From contig CM029123.1 of NCBI GenBank assembly GCA_016859345.1, forward strand, positions 4,673,501-4,737,500: 64,000 bases of DNA. The letters run 5' to 3'. The notes under the pieces were generated by a model. It was not told the origin of the DNA, did no database searches, and saw only the letters and a list, made by a program, of their open reading frames with translations. Source of the stretch: Istiophorus platypterus (lineage: Eukaryota > Chordata > Actinopteri > Istiophoriformes > Istiophoridae). The stretch's first letter is position 1. Each line of letters starts with the position of its first letter. Positions 13,371 through 28,300 of the stretch are shown here, piece after piece. The position numbers and the translations under genes were made by a program.

Positions 13371-16300
13371 ATACAGTACCAACATGGTTTGGTAACACAT
13401 GTCTATTATTGCAGAACTCTGTAACTCTTGCAAACCAGATAATTCATTCAAGAGTATAATTTCCTTTTTTTCATTTCGTATTTATATGATGCCAAAAATA
13501 TGCTCCCAGGGCTATCATTTTTCGGAGGCTGTTTGTAAAACCAGGGTGGTAAGAGTATTTATCTTCTTGATCCATCACACAAAGACAATGAGCAGCAGAA
13601 TAGTGGTGTCCAACTGGGAGGACCGTCCTCCTTCTAAAAACAGAATCATGTTACAGGTGGAGAGACCCATTACTCTTGTCAGTATCAACTCTCACTCCCC
13701 CGTCTAAAAAGCCAGTGTAAGTGTGTGGTTGCAGGGATTACTGTATGTCAGTGTTATATCTCTAGCCTGTTTTGACCAGACTGGGCTTCAGGTTACCGAC
13801 AGTACACAGCATTACATTTTTGCAATGGCAGTGGCAGGGAAGAACAACTTGCCCATCTTCACTCTCTGTCCAGTAAATACTGACACAGTATCACCCTTTG
13901 CTGGGAGACTTTAGTAGTAAAATGGTTTTGCAGAACTCTTGACTTTTTAGGAGCCGTTTGCCCTGGGGCTAGGGCTAATGGTTTACTCACTCTCCAACAG
14001 GCCCTTGGGCTCCAGGTGATATCACATTGTCAAGCTGCTCTCATTAAATTCTTTAACTCCTGGAGAGATGGACATCAGACATTCACACACTGGAGGCCTT
14101 ACAAGTGGAAGTGCAGTAGACTGACAAACACATTTACATGCCAAGTCAAGTTTAGGTATTTTTGTTAGTTTTTAGGTTGGAAACAAGTTTTTAAACATGA
14201 ATTGCTATTTATACAGACATTTTTGAGCATTTACTTGATCTATATATTATATAGTTGTTATTTAATTATTTTTTTGTATTCTTTGAATCTATTTTTTCTA
14301 TTGGCAGTGATGGAAGAAGTTAATTCTTAGTGCTTATAGTAACTATTATACAGAATGTCCCTTTCTAAGGCTCCATATTATAATGAATATTATATCATTT
14401 AATTATTAGTGTTCATGCAATATAGTTGGTCTGTGTATGGTGGATATGAATGTAACTCTTTAAATTGTTGGGTAGTTCACTCATAAATAATAATAATATT
14501 TTATTAACAGATCACATTATGTTTTATGTGTATAACAATGATCTTTGATCTTTGATATGAAGTAGCATAAAATGGAAATATTCAAATAAAGTACAAGAAA
14601 TCAGCATTATAAATAAATAGTAATAAATAGTACTTAAGTAAACATACTTAGTCGCATTCTAAAGTGTAGGTGTAATCACTTGCGTTTGTATGAAAAATAT
14701 TCAAGAGGACATGACAAGATCACATGATAAATCAAGCCTGTAGTGTTCTCATGGGCACTCATGGAAGGTGACAGGGGTTGTGTGGTTATTCAAACCTCAA
14801 ACAACTCTGCTCTTTTGTATTCTTAACTTCTTGAATTTTATGATGGATCAGAGGCCTGAAAATAAAGTTCAGTCCAGCTGACAAACTGTGATTTCAACCT
14901 AATTAAAGCCCAATACAGCACAGTGATCACAGCGATGTCCACATAGAAGCTTTCTTAAAAGACTCAATATATAACTCGTGACTAAATTAAGTGAAACCCA
15001 CTCCATGGGAGTACAGATGTTTTGTTTCAACATACCCACTCTCAGACAGTAATTTAGCATCAGTCTCATGAGTTTTGAATAGAACTTTGACCTGTATTTG
15101 TTCTGAGTATTCTCATAGTCACTTGTTCCACACTTTCTCCTTTAATCTTGATTAAACATGGCAATCTCTCTGTTTGACAGTGTTTGAGCTTCTGGACTGT
15201 CGCTCAGAGAAATATGCACCCAGGCCTATAGGACTAGAGACTAAATTATAGACTGCTAAGCCTACATGTGTTCATGAGGCACGGTCTGGGAGAGAGGCAG
15301 TCACTTTGTTAATCTACTCATCTATTTATAAACCTTACAGCTGACTCACATTAAAATCTTCTGTTCAGATCTGGAAACTGGTGGGTGTACACAATTTGTG
15401 CCAGAGATGAAGCCGACAAAGACATGAGATAAGCACAACAAACACAACACCTTTACAATCTAAATGAATTCAGTAAAAGTTCTTGTAATAAAAAAAGAAC
15501 TGTACCTGTAAATCTTACAATGTTAAAGTCTTGAAACAACCAGAGAGGTGTTGATTGAACTGTATAGTGGGTTAAAGGTCATTATGTTATTTTATTGGTT
15601 GGAACTCAGAGCCAGAGCCACCATTTAATACTCCAAGATCATGTCCTCAGCTGATTTCTTGACTCAATATGTTCAAATCTGTAAACAAAAAAATAAATGA
15701 ATAAGGGCTTTAGCATTATCCCACAGATTTACATACCCAATGTAATGCACAGTGCAATACTTCCAACTTGAGTTGGAAGCTATTGTTTTTTATTTTTTTG
15801 TTTGTTTGTTTGTTTGTTTGTTTGTTGTTTTTTATTCCTTTCAGCTTTATCCATTTGGTTAGTGGCATTTCTTATTTATAAATAAGGGCTTATTTTGCTT
15901 ATAGACTTTCCTTATTCATTTTTAAAGAGTTAGGCTTTAAAATATGCAACAGAGGAGCAAAGAGGTTAAATGTATTAATTGGCCCATAGTCATATTTCAT
16001 TGATGATGAGGGCTGGTATTAGATCCATGCTAACAACTGCATCACCGGCAAGAAATGCATTAGTCTGCCACACTTTCTGTACTTCTACTCATCTTTCAAA
16101 ATTTCATCATATAAATTAATATAACAGTATAGATAAATGGAAAATAATGGATTTCAATTGAAATTAGATTTTTTTTTCTAGGTGTTTTGAGGTGGTATTC
16201 TTTGGGTCTAGAAATCCCCTGACAACTCCATTCACACACAGAACATGCCATATAATTTTTAGACATGGGATGAGGTCAAGTAATTGGATTCACTTTACAA

Positions 16301-17030
16301 TATAATGCAGTCATATTTGATATAGAGGGCATTTTTTAGTACTCTAGCTGTGCTGAAGATACCTTGGAATGTGATTCCCTTTTCTGAGTGATCAGCCTTG
16401 TGTTTTATTCAAAATAAAAGCAAATACTAAATGCTGACAAGAATTAGTTCTCTGGCAAGATCAGTAAAAACTCTCAGCTACACTTATTTTTCCTGTTAAC
16501 CAAATCCCACAATTAATTTTTTCATGGTGTTAAAATTGAAAGAAACAAATAATTTTATTGTTGTAATGAAGCTGCTTAAATAAGGCCCTAAACCTCCATT
16601 TTGTCCATAAGGACACAGCTGTGTCACACCACTGGAATTTCACCACAGTAAACCCTCCCACTGCTGTCAACTTGTCTGCAAGTTTTTTTTTTCTGGAAAT
16701 AACAGTGTGTTAAAACAGCATTAAAAAAGTAAAATTTTGCAGCCATACAACACATTTTTCTCTCTTCTCTTCTTCCCTTTGCCCTGTACTTGTGCTTGTT
16801 GAGGTTGAAAAGATTAGGGGAAAATAGTGCATCATAAACTGGCTGCAGGCCTTGCGGCAACAGTGTCTGCTCTAAAGCTGGATAATCTCATATCAGTGTG
16901 GCATGTTCATTTAGCTTAAAAGATAGGACCGTTTTAGAAGCACCTCCTTAGGTTATTATGAAGCTTTTCATACTCAAGATGATAAACTCATTCTGGCACC
17001 TGTGTAATTTACTAATGACACATGATTTTA
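13370..17030. other. Non-coding stretch, nothing recognised
   Basis: No exon or RNA gene was seen. The segment 13500-13920 has a more even composition and a 102-codon open frame, but no domain and no splice signals. The rest is AT-rich with short T runs. Confidence 0.45.
15797..15826. repeat. (TTTG)n microsatellite
   Basis: About seven tandem TTTG units lie inside a T-rich stretch. Confidence 0.9.
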
Positions 17031-17770
17031 GCCTGCACTGATTGCGAGCCAGGGAGGAATTACATTGCACTGCAGAGCCTCTGCAGATATGCCAGCCACT
17101 GACACTGAGGCAGAACCTGGTTGGGTTGTGTTTTAACTTCTTTAATTAAGTGTGTTTACTCTGTATTTTATTTGCAGAGATCATGGAAGAGCCTGGGGAA
17201 AGGTAGATTTAATTAAGGGACACTGATGAAAGCACACAGCTCGCACAATCTCCAAAGTGTTTCCTCTGATATTTCTGCAAAATATCCTGATGACAGGTGG
17301 TGCTGGGGAGGAGTTGACACGGCTGCGAAATAGAACGATTTGGATTCATTCTCACTATGTGTAGGTGGAAAAGTGTTATAGGTCTTCTGTTATATATCAC
17401 TGAACTCCATTTAACTGCTAAATAAAATCCATTTAAATACACAATCTGACTTATGCAGGAGAGTAGGATTTTAGGAGTGGAAACATTAAAAAATGTGATT
17501 ACACATAAAGGAATCCTGATGGTCGGTGAGATAGAGGAAATGTACGAGCAGCTTTGCAATTAGCAAGTGAAGGCCTGCCACATTGTCAAATGCCCTCACG
17601 CTCTGTCTCTGCGATAATTGTCACAGCCCCTCTCTTTTATTACAATCTGTCATAGAGTCAACCATATTCATTATGAATTCTTATCTGCTTGTGCTTTAAC
17701 ATTTGCCAGATGGCACGTTGGTATCAAAAGCTAATAATGATGTAGTTAGGAAATTAAGACTTTATCAAAA
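17030..17770. promoter_or_regulatory. Candidate conserved non-coding elements
   Basis: Two islands, at 17040-17220 and 17580-17770, are unique and balanced. The second holds TCATTATGAATTC and AAAGCTAATAATGATG, the kind of TAAT-rich sequence seen in developmental enhancers. No repeat or coding signal is present. Function is inferred. Confidence 0.28.
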
Positions 17771-18894
17771 TCTACTTAATGCCGGAAAAAAGGAAAATCA
17801 AAATACACTGATGCATCAGTTGATCCTTGATGATCCCATCTGTGAATGTGTAAAAGGTGAATAATCCAATCTTATAGTCACAGAATATGCAAATGATTGT
17901 AGAGAGCAAAGCTGAAATTAGATTGGGTTTAGTTTAACTAATCTCCTTTGGTCACAATTTAAGCTTGATGTAGAAAGAAATCCCATTTTATAGACACAGA
18001 TCTAATCTGGTTTTCTAAGTACAGCATAGAATCCACTGGTAGGAAATGTAAAAGCCATAAAATGTGTAGACTAAGATGTTGGGACATGGACAGCTACACA
18101 AAATACACAGAGCTTTAAACCTATCAGACATTTTATCCACCTAGCAATTCCCAACAAAGGGATTTACCTTTGCCACGAGCTGCAGGTGCACCAGTCTAAT
18201 TAATACATGCACAGAATATCTAACTCTCCTTAGGCTGCATGTTATTCAACAGAAGAAACCATACCAGAAAGCAGACGAGGGAGGAAATGGATTTATTTTG
18301 ACTAATTTAATGAATTTCAGGAATTGGTAATTGAGATTTTCTTATGTAGTTGTAAGACTGTCTAAATAAAAAAGTGAATCAAAATGATTTGAACACAGGA
18401 GAGCTTTTACATGGCTGATTGAAAGGAATGTGGAACGGGCTTGTCTCTGCTGTCCAATAACTTGTGGGGGAATGGATTCCTAACGCTTGTGTGCATCAGT
18501 GCACCCACATTTTTGACCCAACAGCAACTACAGGGAAGTTGACGGACACGGCGTTATTGGATTTTACATAGTATGAACTATTTACCCAAATTCTCAAATG
18601 AAAAGTGGCTGAGATAGCCTCAAGTAAGCACCAAGAGTCGGGCACGTCCAGCACGAACAAATAAAGACTGGTTTCTAAGACCAGCTCACAAGTTGTATTT
18701 CCTAAAAGCTTGCCGATGTAGTAAATACTCACAGGGCTTGTTTCTGAACTATTGTGGTTAGTCAGTCACAATAACTGTAAGTTTCTTTCTATTTTCACTG
18801 TGCTGGGTCATTTACTCCCCCCTGGGTTTTTTTTTTGTTTCATTCTGGACTGTATTTCATTTAATTCAACAAAGAGTCATTAAAGAGAGGGATG

Positions 18895-19420
18895 AATGTT
18901 TTGCGGGCTAGCTCGCTTGCTAACTGTCATTTCACAAACAGATGAGCTGAGTCACTCCTGAACTGCAGGATAACGTGTTCATACAGTTTATCAAAAGAAG
19001 TTCTGGTATTGTCAACTCATGCCTCTCTGGTGGAGCGGTTTTATACACCAAGGAGGAGGTTTAGGTAAAAGTGGCCCGTGCTAAAAGCTACGATAGCATC
19101 CTACGCATTGGACTCGCCAGGTCCCCGTTTCCTGGTCAGCAATAGCAAGACAGCTTGTTATCGGTCGATGGACTAAGTTTTAGCTCACTAGCTAACAGCC
19201 TACATGTCAGCCAACTGGGACTATGCTATTTGTTTGTACTGGCTAGCTTGCTCACTGTAAGCCAATGCAACACTACACAGTACATTGTAAATTCTAACTG
19301 CCTAAAAACAATGCCTCTTTTATGAGGAGTTAATACTCCGGCCGGGGAGGTTTAATAGAGGGTTTAATTCATCCAAGAAGCTATGCTAGCTTCCTCTGTC
19401 ATGACTGCTCCAGCCCTCTG
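18895..19420. repeat. Possible old dispersed repeat rich in GCTAGC words
   Basis: CTAGC/GCTAGC words recur many times (18908, 19189, 19242, 19386), interleaved with GC-richer unique sequence. Similar words mark the repeat relics at 5.5 and 41.2 kb. The boundaries and the family are uncertain. Confidence 0.25.
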
Positions 19421-22400
19421 TTCCCTCAAAGGTCACTACTATTAAAATTAGCTCGCTATTGGTCAACAGTGTGGATTTAACAGACAGATTATGTCCTTTA
19501 AGCAGTTGGAGGGATTTTAATGGAAATTTCAGTAAAGGAAGTGTTGAGGTTCTCTCATAGTAACTTAACCAAATTTAACAAACAATTACAAATGTTATCA
19601 AATGCCGATAACAAGTTAATAAAAACAGATGAAAAAAAAAACGGACAGTTTTTGAGCGTGAGTATGACATGAATCTGCTGTAGTGATGAATCTAGTGTGA
19701 TGGAAATGAACATTAGACTGAATTCTTTAAGACAGCAGGTAAATATAGAGGAAGTTTGACTTTTTGTATTGATTGCAAACAACATAAGTAGCTAATAAAA
19801 ACTGGAACAGATCAGAAAACATTTAGTTTTCTCATTAGTATATGTTAAAAATGGGGAATTTGAAATAATGGCTTCTCATATACAAGCTGGTTTCAAGGCT
19901 TTTTATGCAAGTAAAGCCTGATGCTAATATGTCTTTTCTCTTGAAAAGTAGGCTCGCAACAAAGGGAGAATTCCAGCAATGCACAATAAATAGCTGAGAA
20001 AATGAGGCTCATGGGAACAAGAGGTATGGTCCTAGATTTTCCTCCCTCAGTGACATCTTGAATAGTTTGGGAGTTATGTGCAAAAGTTGTGGAAGATAAT
20101 GCCTGGTGACATAGACTTGTCACATTTTTCATCCAGTTCCATTGCATTCTGATCACACCTCTTCAGGCAGATAACTATTTCCTTAGGATTAATGTCCCAA
20201 TTTCTGCATCCTCCAACACATCACAGTTAATGACCTTGATTTAAATCACAAGAAGGTATGTAGGAACTCATATTACTTCCAAACAAGAAAATAGATCAGC
20301 CTTTAGGTGTTGTTTTTGTCTGGCCCTGTGCTATGCAACTTCTGGCCTGCAGCTATCAGCGAGATAGGCAATCGCATCCACTCTAGCTTTGATTGATTCA
20401 GTGCTGGTTTACTGAGGTGGGACGTGGTTTCTCTTTTCTGCATTTTTTTTAAACTTTTAAAGTCAAATACTTTTTGCATTTGCTATTTGATTGCTGAAGG
20501 TTAAACAGTTTGACAAAGGAAAAAATGGTGTAGATTATGTGGCTTTGCCAAAGTTTGGCAGTGTGGCAAAGGTATGATATACTCAGAAGATGAATCAAGA
20601 AGATAAAGCTTGTCATATGTTTCAAATTTCAAATATTTCCAAGCATCTAGGCTAAATTGATGACAATATCACAAAAGTGATAAAGAGTCAAGGCTTATAG
20701 ACCTATAAATGATTTTTTTTTTGGGGGGGGGGCATTCACATTGCACATACACCACCCCATCAAAAACACTAACACACTCTTTCAATTGTATCTCAGTCTT
20801 TTTCTTGATTTTAAGAAAAAAAGATACACATCCAAAGATTTCCATTGAATGGCTATGGTTATTTTAAGCATAACTGACACCATGTGTTTCTTAAAAATAG
20901 TGTAATTTACACCATACTAAAAAACTATTACAGACACAAGTTATTGGAAGGATACTGTAGTGATTATACTTTCATTTATGCTAGAGCAAATTAGAGCAAT
21001 GTAGTAAAATGACTGTATCTCACTGCAGTCTGCTTGTCATAATCTGAATCACTACTTTTAGTTTGAAAATGCTCTAGTAGATAAAAAAAAAAAAAAAAAA
21101 AAAAAAAAAAGAATCTCTAAAACTATTTGTTCAGGGTGTACTTTAATGTAAAATTGACATAAGGTGAGAAAAACCAACACCTTCTCTACCATTGTAGGCT
21201 TAGTATTTCAATTCCTTACACATTTTTAATAGAATATTTTATAATAAATGAATAGCAGAGAGTTCAGAGTTGAATTTATAGAAAAAAATGAAATGAAAAA
21301 TTTTAAATGGAAAACAGTAAAAATCATCAATTTGTAGCTCCACATTTCCTTTCGAATTTCAATGGAATCATTGCAATCAATGGATTTGCTTGTGGGGGGA
21401 AGTAAATCCACCATGAATGTATTAAGAGATGGTGAAAAGATTTTAAGCGACTGTGGGCTTCTACATTTTATGCATAATCCACATTTACTTAATCCTCCTC
21501 TGCCAGAGTATTGATTTCTCCACAAAATAGGCATGAAGTGTAGGCCTTTATGAAACACAGGTTAATGGCACAAATACGTCTTGTAGAATACATAGAATAA
21601 ACGATGTACAGTTCTGTTAGAAGTGAGCTAATAGCTTGATAGGACACTGACAGATAGCTATTTTGACTGACCAGTTCTAAGATGTTAGTGGCTGGCAAGC
21701 ATATTAGTGGTGAACCTAGATGCTCCAGACGTTCACCACCTAGCCCTGTGAGTTTTCACTATGTCACCAAGCTCCTGGCCCTGCCTATGTCTCAAGGACA
21801 TGCAGATGAATTTTGTTCTGCCACTTTCTGATGTGATCAGGCTGTAATGCACTTTCCATATCATTTAAAATGTTCAGCATTACTTTCTGTTACTGGGAGA
21901 CTTGAACTTTCTTTCTGTGAATGCTGAAGGGCAAATCTCGGACGTTGATCAAGGAGTCAAAGTGTCATGTGTTGGCCCAAAACCCAGCTCCATGTTGCAC
22001 ACAAATGACCACATGATTATGCATGTTTTTGACACAGTACACATGCATTGGAGTGAGATGGGAGGTGCACCTTTTGGCTGTGTAGAGATGGTAAGTCCCC
22101 CCAGCGAAAAGTGCCACCTAGCACTGCATTTATCACATTTTCAGAAATGTAACACACTGATGCGGTAATGAACACCTTTTATTTTGAATCTCATCTGTTG
22201 GAGACCCACTGAGAATGATATTTCTTTCAGTTTATCAACAGACATGTGCTGTTTGAAATTATTTTCCATGTAGTTTTGATATCACTTCATCAATGAACAT
22301 GAACTTCTGCTGCCTTTATGTGTTGAGCAGTGTAGAAGGATATAAGACACTTACTGCACTCCTGGTGCTGTGAAGGAATTCTTTTGAAAAAAGAAAAGTT

Positions 22401-23430
22401 TTTAAAGGAAGGATAAGGCCTTTTTTAGTATTTAGTGTATTTCAGTTTAAAATCATTCATCCCTCCTTCAAAGCCTGTTGAATATTAATGGAAAGGAATA
22501 AACCAGATTCACCTATAAAATATGTTGAAAATGATGCAAGGATGTGTCAACTGAAGTGCTCCAAGGAAGGGCTGGTCGCATTGACGCATGTCTGACGAAG
22601 CTGTACACATGCCTGCACAGAGCCAATAGACAGCAGCTTTAACTGATATGAGAGCATTTATGACATTAATTTCAATGAGTCAAATGACTAACAAGCATGA
22701 GTCTCATGGGGCGTAGAGTGGCTTTAGCCTCGAAACATGATATTACTGTGATACAGTATAAAATCCATAGCCTATAGGACAAATGATACTACATACTGTA
22801 CGTACAGTCAGTTTCCATCATATGGGTCCATGTCATTAGACATTTTGTTGTGTAAAACTATTCTAAATAATGGGGATCTTTTTTGTAGTTTCTTAGATAA
22901 AGACATAGATTTGTGTTTTTTTCCTTTAAGCTCTTATAGCTATAAACAAACACATCTGGATTTGATCACATATGGCCTGAGGAGTCTGACTAATCACCAG
23001 AGTAACCCAAGTAAGCTATTGCAGATGTGCGATAATTGCAGAGACAGGCTCTCCAAATAACTTCATTTAGTTTTGCAGAAGTTATTCTGTCAATATTAGG
23101 TCTGATAGGCAGGTTGATAGGTGACTGATCTGTCTCATTTCCCTACTACTCCTCAGTGTAACATGACCTGCCACAGTCTGTAAAGGGATATGCTATTACA
23201 GCACATGAATGTATGTAAAAGTTCTGTGTAATTTAACACACTTTAAAACTGGGTCCTTGTTGTTAGGTGGAGAATATGTGCTGGACTACATGGGGAGGTA
23301 TGAAAGGCAAAATTGGCTCACAGAACAATGGAGCTTGGACTCTGAAATTCAAGCTGCAAAGTATCATTAATTGTGTAAAATAGGTTTCCCTCCAAAGAAG
23401 TGACAGAAATAGTGTAAAGCGGGGCTTCAT
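19420..23430. other. Non-coding stretch with homopolymer runs
   Basis: No gene was seen. It contains T10G10 at 20713-20732 and an A28 run at 21083-21110. Open frames up to 110 codons are AT-rich chance frames. Confidence 0.5.
21083..21110. repeat. Poly(A) run of 28
   Basis: This is an uninterrupted A tract. It could be the tail of an old retroposed element, but no recognisable body lies on its 5' side. Confidence 0.95.
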
Positions 23431-23434
23431 GGGT

Positions 23435-23640
23435 AGATGTGTTGGCTAATTGGCTCTTTAAAGGGAGGTTAAGGCATTTAAAAGACCTCAAATTGGCCTT
23501 TTCTCCTTCAGAGCAAGTTTTGAGTGCCAGAAATAATTAGGGCGGTGCTGATTGTTATGGACCCCATATCACACTATGGCAAAACAGGCACCAGGGAGGA
23601 TGCCAAAGGAAGCTTTATGAGTCTCATTTGACTTAAACTG
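23435..23640. promoter_or_regulatory. Candidate conserved non-coding element
   Basis: This is unique sequence with GGCTAATTGGCTC, AAATAATTAGGGC and GGACCCCATATCAC, and it is balanced and repeat-free. The composition resembles vertebrate enhancers. Not verified. Confidence 0.3.
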
Positions 23641-24059
23641 AACTGATGCTAATTATAAACTGTAGGAGTGGTATGAGAGATGGTCAGCAATACAGATTAT
23701 ATATCTAGAGCTTTTAAAACACACATTTGCAGTTTGTAAGTCATTATTTGTGGAATTTCTGTATGGAGACACTTTAATTTTGTGCATGATAATGTCTTAA
23801 CCCATGCGGAGTCCAAGAGACTATCTTTACCAGAGAGTGACACTGTTGTTCATTTGCTGACTTGCAATGGTTGATTTTTTTCCATTTTAGGGCCACGCAG
23901 CAAGCTCAAAAATACGTACAATGACCTTGTTAAGTGGTTGTGGTATATTTGCAAATAATTTCTGTGCATATGCAACAGACACAGAAGAATATAAGGCCCT
24001 ATGTGGAATGAGGTTTCTGGCTACACGATGAATATTAGTCAAACATTCAGTTGCCTTTT

Positions 24060-24400
24060 AGCTCTGAGAGAAATATTTTGCACTTTAGCAGCTAAATGTT
24101 CCCTAGCTAGTCACAGTTTACCTGTCTGTCTTTGACTGTTTGTCATTTAGGGCTGGTAAGGTAGCATACAATGGGTTTAACAGAGCTTTTCCACTGAAAT
24201 CTGCTGCCTGCTAGAGGAAATGATGTCGTTGTGGTGAGAGTGAACCACATCTGTAAAGTGAAAGACAGTAAATCAAAACAATAAGCTGAAAAATGCTAAG
24301 ATGCTCCACTGAGGGGAACTCCAGAATCTAATGGCAATTCTTTGTGCATTTGTCCATACAAGAAATCTAGTCAACATTGCATATATCTATGTGTCATTGT
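24060..24400 (+). repeat. Percomorph dispersed repeat, copy 1
   Basis: The order of words is TTTAGCAGCTAAATGTTCC, GGTAGCATACAATGGG, AACAGAGCTTTTCCACTG, CTGCTGCCTGCT and AAAACAATAAGCTGAAA. The same series recurs at 25085-25330 and 30400-30690, and part of it recurs inverted at 56900-57030. I remember this family as common in percomorph genomes but cannot name it. It has no coding capacity. Confidence 0.65.
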
Positions 24401-25084
24401 TCATATAAAATTATCGAAAGGACAACTTTTAAACTTACTATATTCATTAATTATTTTATTTCTGATAAACAGCCTCTTGTGGTTTTGCTAACAAAGACTA
24501 TCCTCTTTCAAAAGCAAATGTGCAGGTACACTTGGTGATGAATAGCACTACAAATCCTCCCATGAAGGCAGGCAGGCAAATGGTTAGACAGACAAGGATG
24601 GTTCTCAACCATTGGTCTCATACCATGACCACAACCTTCTTAACTTTTTCTAGTTAGTTTCATTTATGTACATGTAGCCATATACTTGGCTACTCATGCA
24701 AATCTTTTTATTATTCTTCCTTTTTTGTAACATCATATGGGTCACTGACAAACTATGTCAAACTATATCTTGCCAATATGGGTGTTAGATGAGAAAATGC
24801 TTTTATCATGATTTTTGTAAAGCAATGGCTAATAACCTTGTTGGAATTATTCATCATTTGTTCAAGGCTCAAATTTTGGACCAATAGTTTTTTTGCTTAA
24901 ATCAGCTTTGTTGCTGAAGATGCTGTCAGTATGAAGACTGTAAACATGAATATTAATGTGCATAGAGCCAGTGACATCAACCAGAGTTCTCAGAAAAGAT
25001 GCCTTAATGTTATTTGATTTTTTTAATTGAACCTGGCTTTTAACTGCTAAATACCATACTATTTTCCCCACCTAGTCAACATAG

Positions 25085-25330
25085 ACCTCTGTTTAGTGCT
25101 GCGCAGGTTGCACAAATTGGGTTTATCAGAGTTTTTTCTGCTGAAAACTGCTGCCTGCTGCTGTTGGAAACAAGTTTGATTGGAGCAGTGTGGCTCAACC
25201 AAAACAGTAAAGTTTCCATAAAACCAAAACAATGAGCTTGGAAAAAAAAAACAATAACAAACTAAAAGGTTGTTTAGACCTTAAGTTGAGTCACAATTCT
25301 CTCTGTATTTGTCAATACAAACAAAACCCT
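25085..25330 (+). repeat. Percomorph dispersed repeat, copy 2
   Basis: It shares TTTATCAGAG-TTTTTTCTGCTGAAAAC, CTGCTGCCTGCTGCTG, GGAGCAGTG and AAACAATGAGCTTG with the copy at 24060. The order and orientation are the same and the divergence is moderate. Confidence 0.65.
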
Positions 25331-28300
25331 TATTATTAGACATAGTTATTTGATCCACTATTAATATAAAGATGTAGATTGGTGCAGCTTTAAAGGCTGG
25401 ATTTGGTTCAACACTAATATCTTTTAATGAAAAGGCCCTTTTTTAAGGAAACCTATTGATGGATCTAATTAAAGTTATTTTTTTCATAGAAATGACATTT
25501 GTCTTTTTTTTCTTTTTTTGTTTGTTTTTTTTTTTACACAAAATGGTTCAAGAAAACCTTAACAATTTAACTTTAATGGCAGATTTGTAGATCGTTGAAA
25601 CTTACAGTTGAAAGTTTCATCTTCATTCTGTGGCAATGACAAAGATCAAATGTTAATCATCAAACAATCCTCCAAGCACTCGTTTCTCTGTTGCAGCTGT
25701 TTGGGGACTTCCATATTGTGAAGTTCCATAATGCTGACATGGACACATGCTGAGCAGTCGGATGTCCTAGTAGCCTCATTCTCCCTGCTAGCAGAGCATG
25801 TCTCAACTGTTGTCAATTTATCAATGTATTGTGCACTAGTGGGCACAGTTTGAGCCACCATTAGGACAGGTGCCTCCATCCATCATGGCCAAGTCACTTA
25901 TTCCACCTTGTCAGGGGAAACTAAATGGAGCTTTGGAGGAAATGTAAACAACTCTCAGTGGACAATCAGAGGAGGCATCTCAACACTAGCAACTCGAGAA
26001 CCGAGCACAGAGAGAATTCAGTCTACCATAAACATACAGGACCTCCTGTGCAAATGCTAATTTCTTTTTTTGTCCATTAATTGTGCAGACACGCTGATAT
26101 TCAGCATATGAGAGGCTGTTGAAACTGCAGTTTAAATGCTACATGTTTTCCTCAAGTTTATCTGTAATCATCTCATTATATAGATTACCCAGAAAATCCC
26201 TCTATGCTCTACAAGAATGTTTCATTGTAGAAATGTTTAAAAAGCAACAAATGTTTGTTTATTTGTGGTTTACCATGAAAATGTTTTTGGTTGGTTTTTT
26301 TGTTGTTTTTTTTTTTTTTTTTTATGGTGCGTCTGTGTGTTATCCAGACACTTCTAAATTATGGATTAAGAGACAGGGGAAAATCTATGAAAAAATGTCT
26401 CAGTCTCCAAGACACTTACAATGGCATTTATGATTAATAGTGTGAATTAATAATACAACAATAACAAAATACTGTATGCATGTATTCACTGTACAAGGAA
26501 TGCACTAATTCATGTTTGAAAATTTGTTTCGCTGAAGCTTGTTTAGGAGAGTTTCATCTTGACAATTATAATCTTATGAGGAGTGTTCTTACCCCTAGGC
26601 TGCACTTCATTCATTTTCGTTATACTACTGCACAGTACAGCCAGAGGTGAAGTGAACTGGGTTTTAATTAAAAGACAAAAGGAAATTAGAAGTTGGGGGA
26701 TGCACAAAGCTGTTAATCAATCCCTACCAATCAGCCAGGGTGATGATGGCACAACAACTGTCGACAGAATGGAGAGAATAGAGAGCAGACAGATTAACAG
26801 CTGTTTTCTAAATCAACATTTGCCGTCATGATGAAAGAATTTATGTCTGCTAAATTAGCTTTATTTTGTAGATTACACTGCACCAATTTAGTGTCTGCAC
26901 CCCCCATAATATGTATTTCCTTTTTAACTCACATTATACAGAGAAGACGAAAGAAAAATATGGTAACGTCTTGATTTGTCACAGTATGAAAAGCACAGGT
27001 GTAAATAATGAAAGGAAAGATCTCTGGATTTAATTTAGCTTCTTCAGTTTCAGGCTTCCTGGTATTGTGGATGGTGGTTTACTGTCATGGCTCGCTGGGA
27101 CACTTGAATAGAACAGAGCCATCACTAATGTAATTTTAACATGACAAGTCAAAATGCGTAGTGTGAGAAAGGTCTGTTGTAAAAGGTTAATTATACCAGT
27201 GGCTAGTTATGGGCTGAAAGGCCAGAGAAATTTTTTTTTTCTCTGATCAAAGACCATTAGAAGACAAAAACTCATAGTGAACTTTAATACTAACATGTGT
27301 ATCAAAGCCTACTATACTGTAGTGTATCACTCTGTGCCTTAGAGCACTCACTATGGTTTTCCAAAAACTATTAAACCACATCAGTGATTCACACTGTTGT
27401 TCCATGTCACTTCTTATTTGAAATTCAAGCTGCCATTTAAACATGTGAAACGGCTGAATATTTTTTGTAATTGTTTGAATTCAGATTATGTATTTCAATT
27501 TAATAAGCACAACAGGCCACATCTTGTACTTCAGCAGGAGTTTGATTAAGGTCTTTTTAGGGGATTTCATTGAATAACTGAACCTTCACATTGGGTATCA
27601 TGCATCGTTTACAGAGAGAGTACCCTGTAAGTAGAGATGAGAGATATTTTGTGAGAAAGAACCAACGAAGGTAGCTGGAGAAAGAATCTTTTTTCCCAAG
27701 CTGTTATAAATCAGTAGCTTGACTCAGCCAGGAGCTGAATCATTAGTTCTGAAGATATAATTTCAGGTGATATCAGACTCCTGAGTAGTTAAATGAGTAA
27801 GAAACAAATCAGGAACTAATTTATGAATTGCTAGTAATTGGTTCCTGAATAATTTTGAGGGAAAGACTGTATTGTATACTAGATAACAAGTCATTGTCTA
27901 ATATTTGAAAATAGGACAAAGAGATTAAGTTATTTGTAGCAAAGAGAAGGTCAACATCTTTATTTTGTGAGGGATGAACCTCTTTTTATATTTCAGTTTT
28001 TTTATGTATTAAAAAAAACAATATGTATTGTCTGAATTTATGAATTTTAGAACTACTGGTAAGGGAATATTATTGTCTTTTGGCAGGGCCTGGCTAGTGA
28101 TCATGTTATTATGCACTTAGCATTATTTTTACTCCCATGAGTTTAACACATGAGAGGTGTTTCATACAAAGTACTTCTATGTACCATAGATGATGTTCTT
28201 GACATCCATTGTATTTTTAATCCATCAGAATTCAGGAAGTGGTGGTTTCTTCAACTTTAGACTTTGCTTGTAGTAGCAGCTTTGCTTAAATTCAACCTAA

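Noticed and set aside
17178..17202. Small exon flanked by TTTGCAG and GTAG
   Set aside because: At about 25 bases with a weak donor and no partner exon, chance is far more likely.
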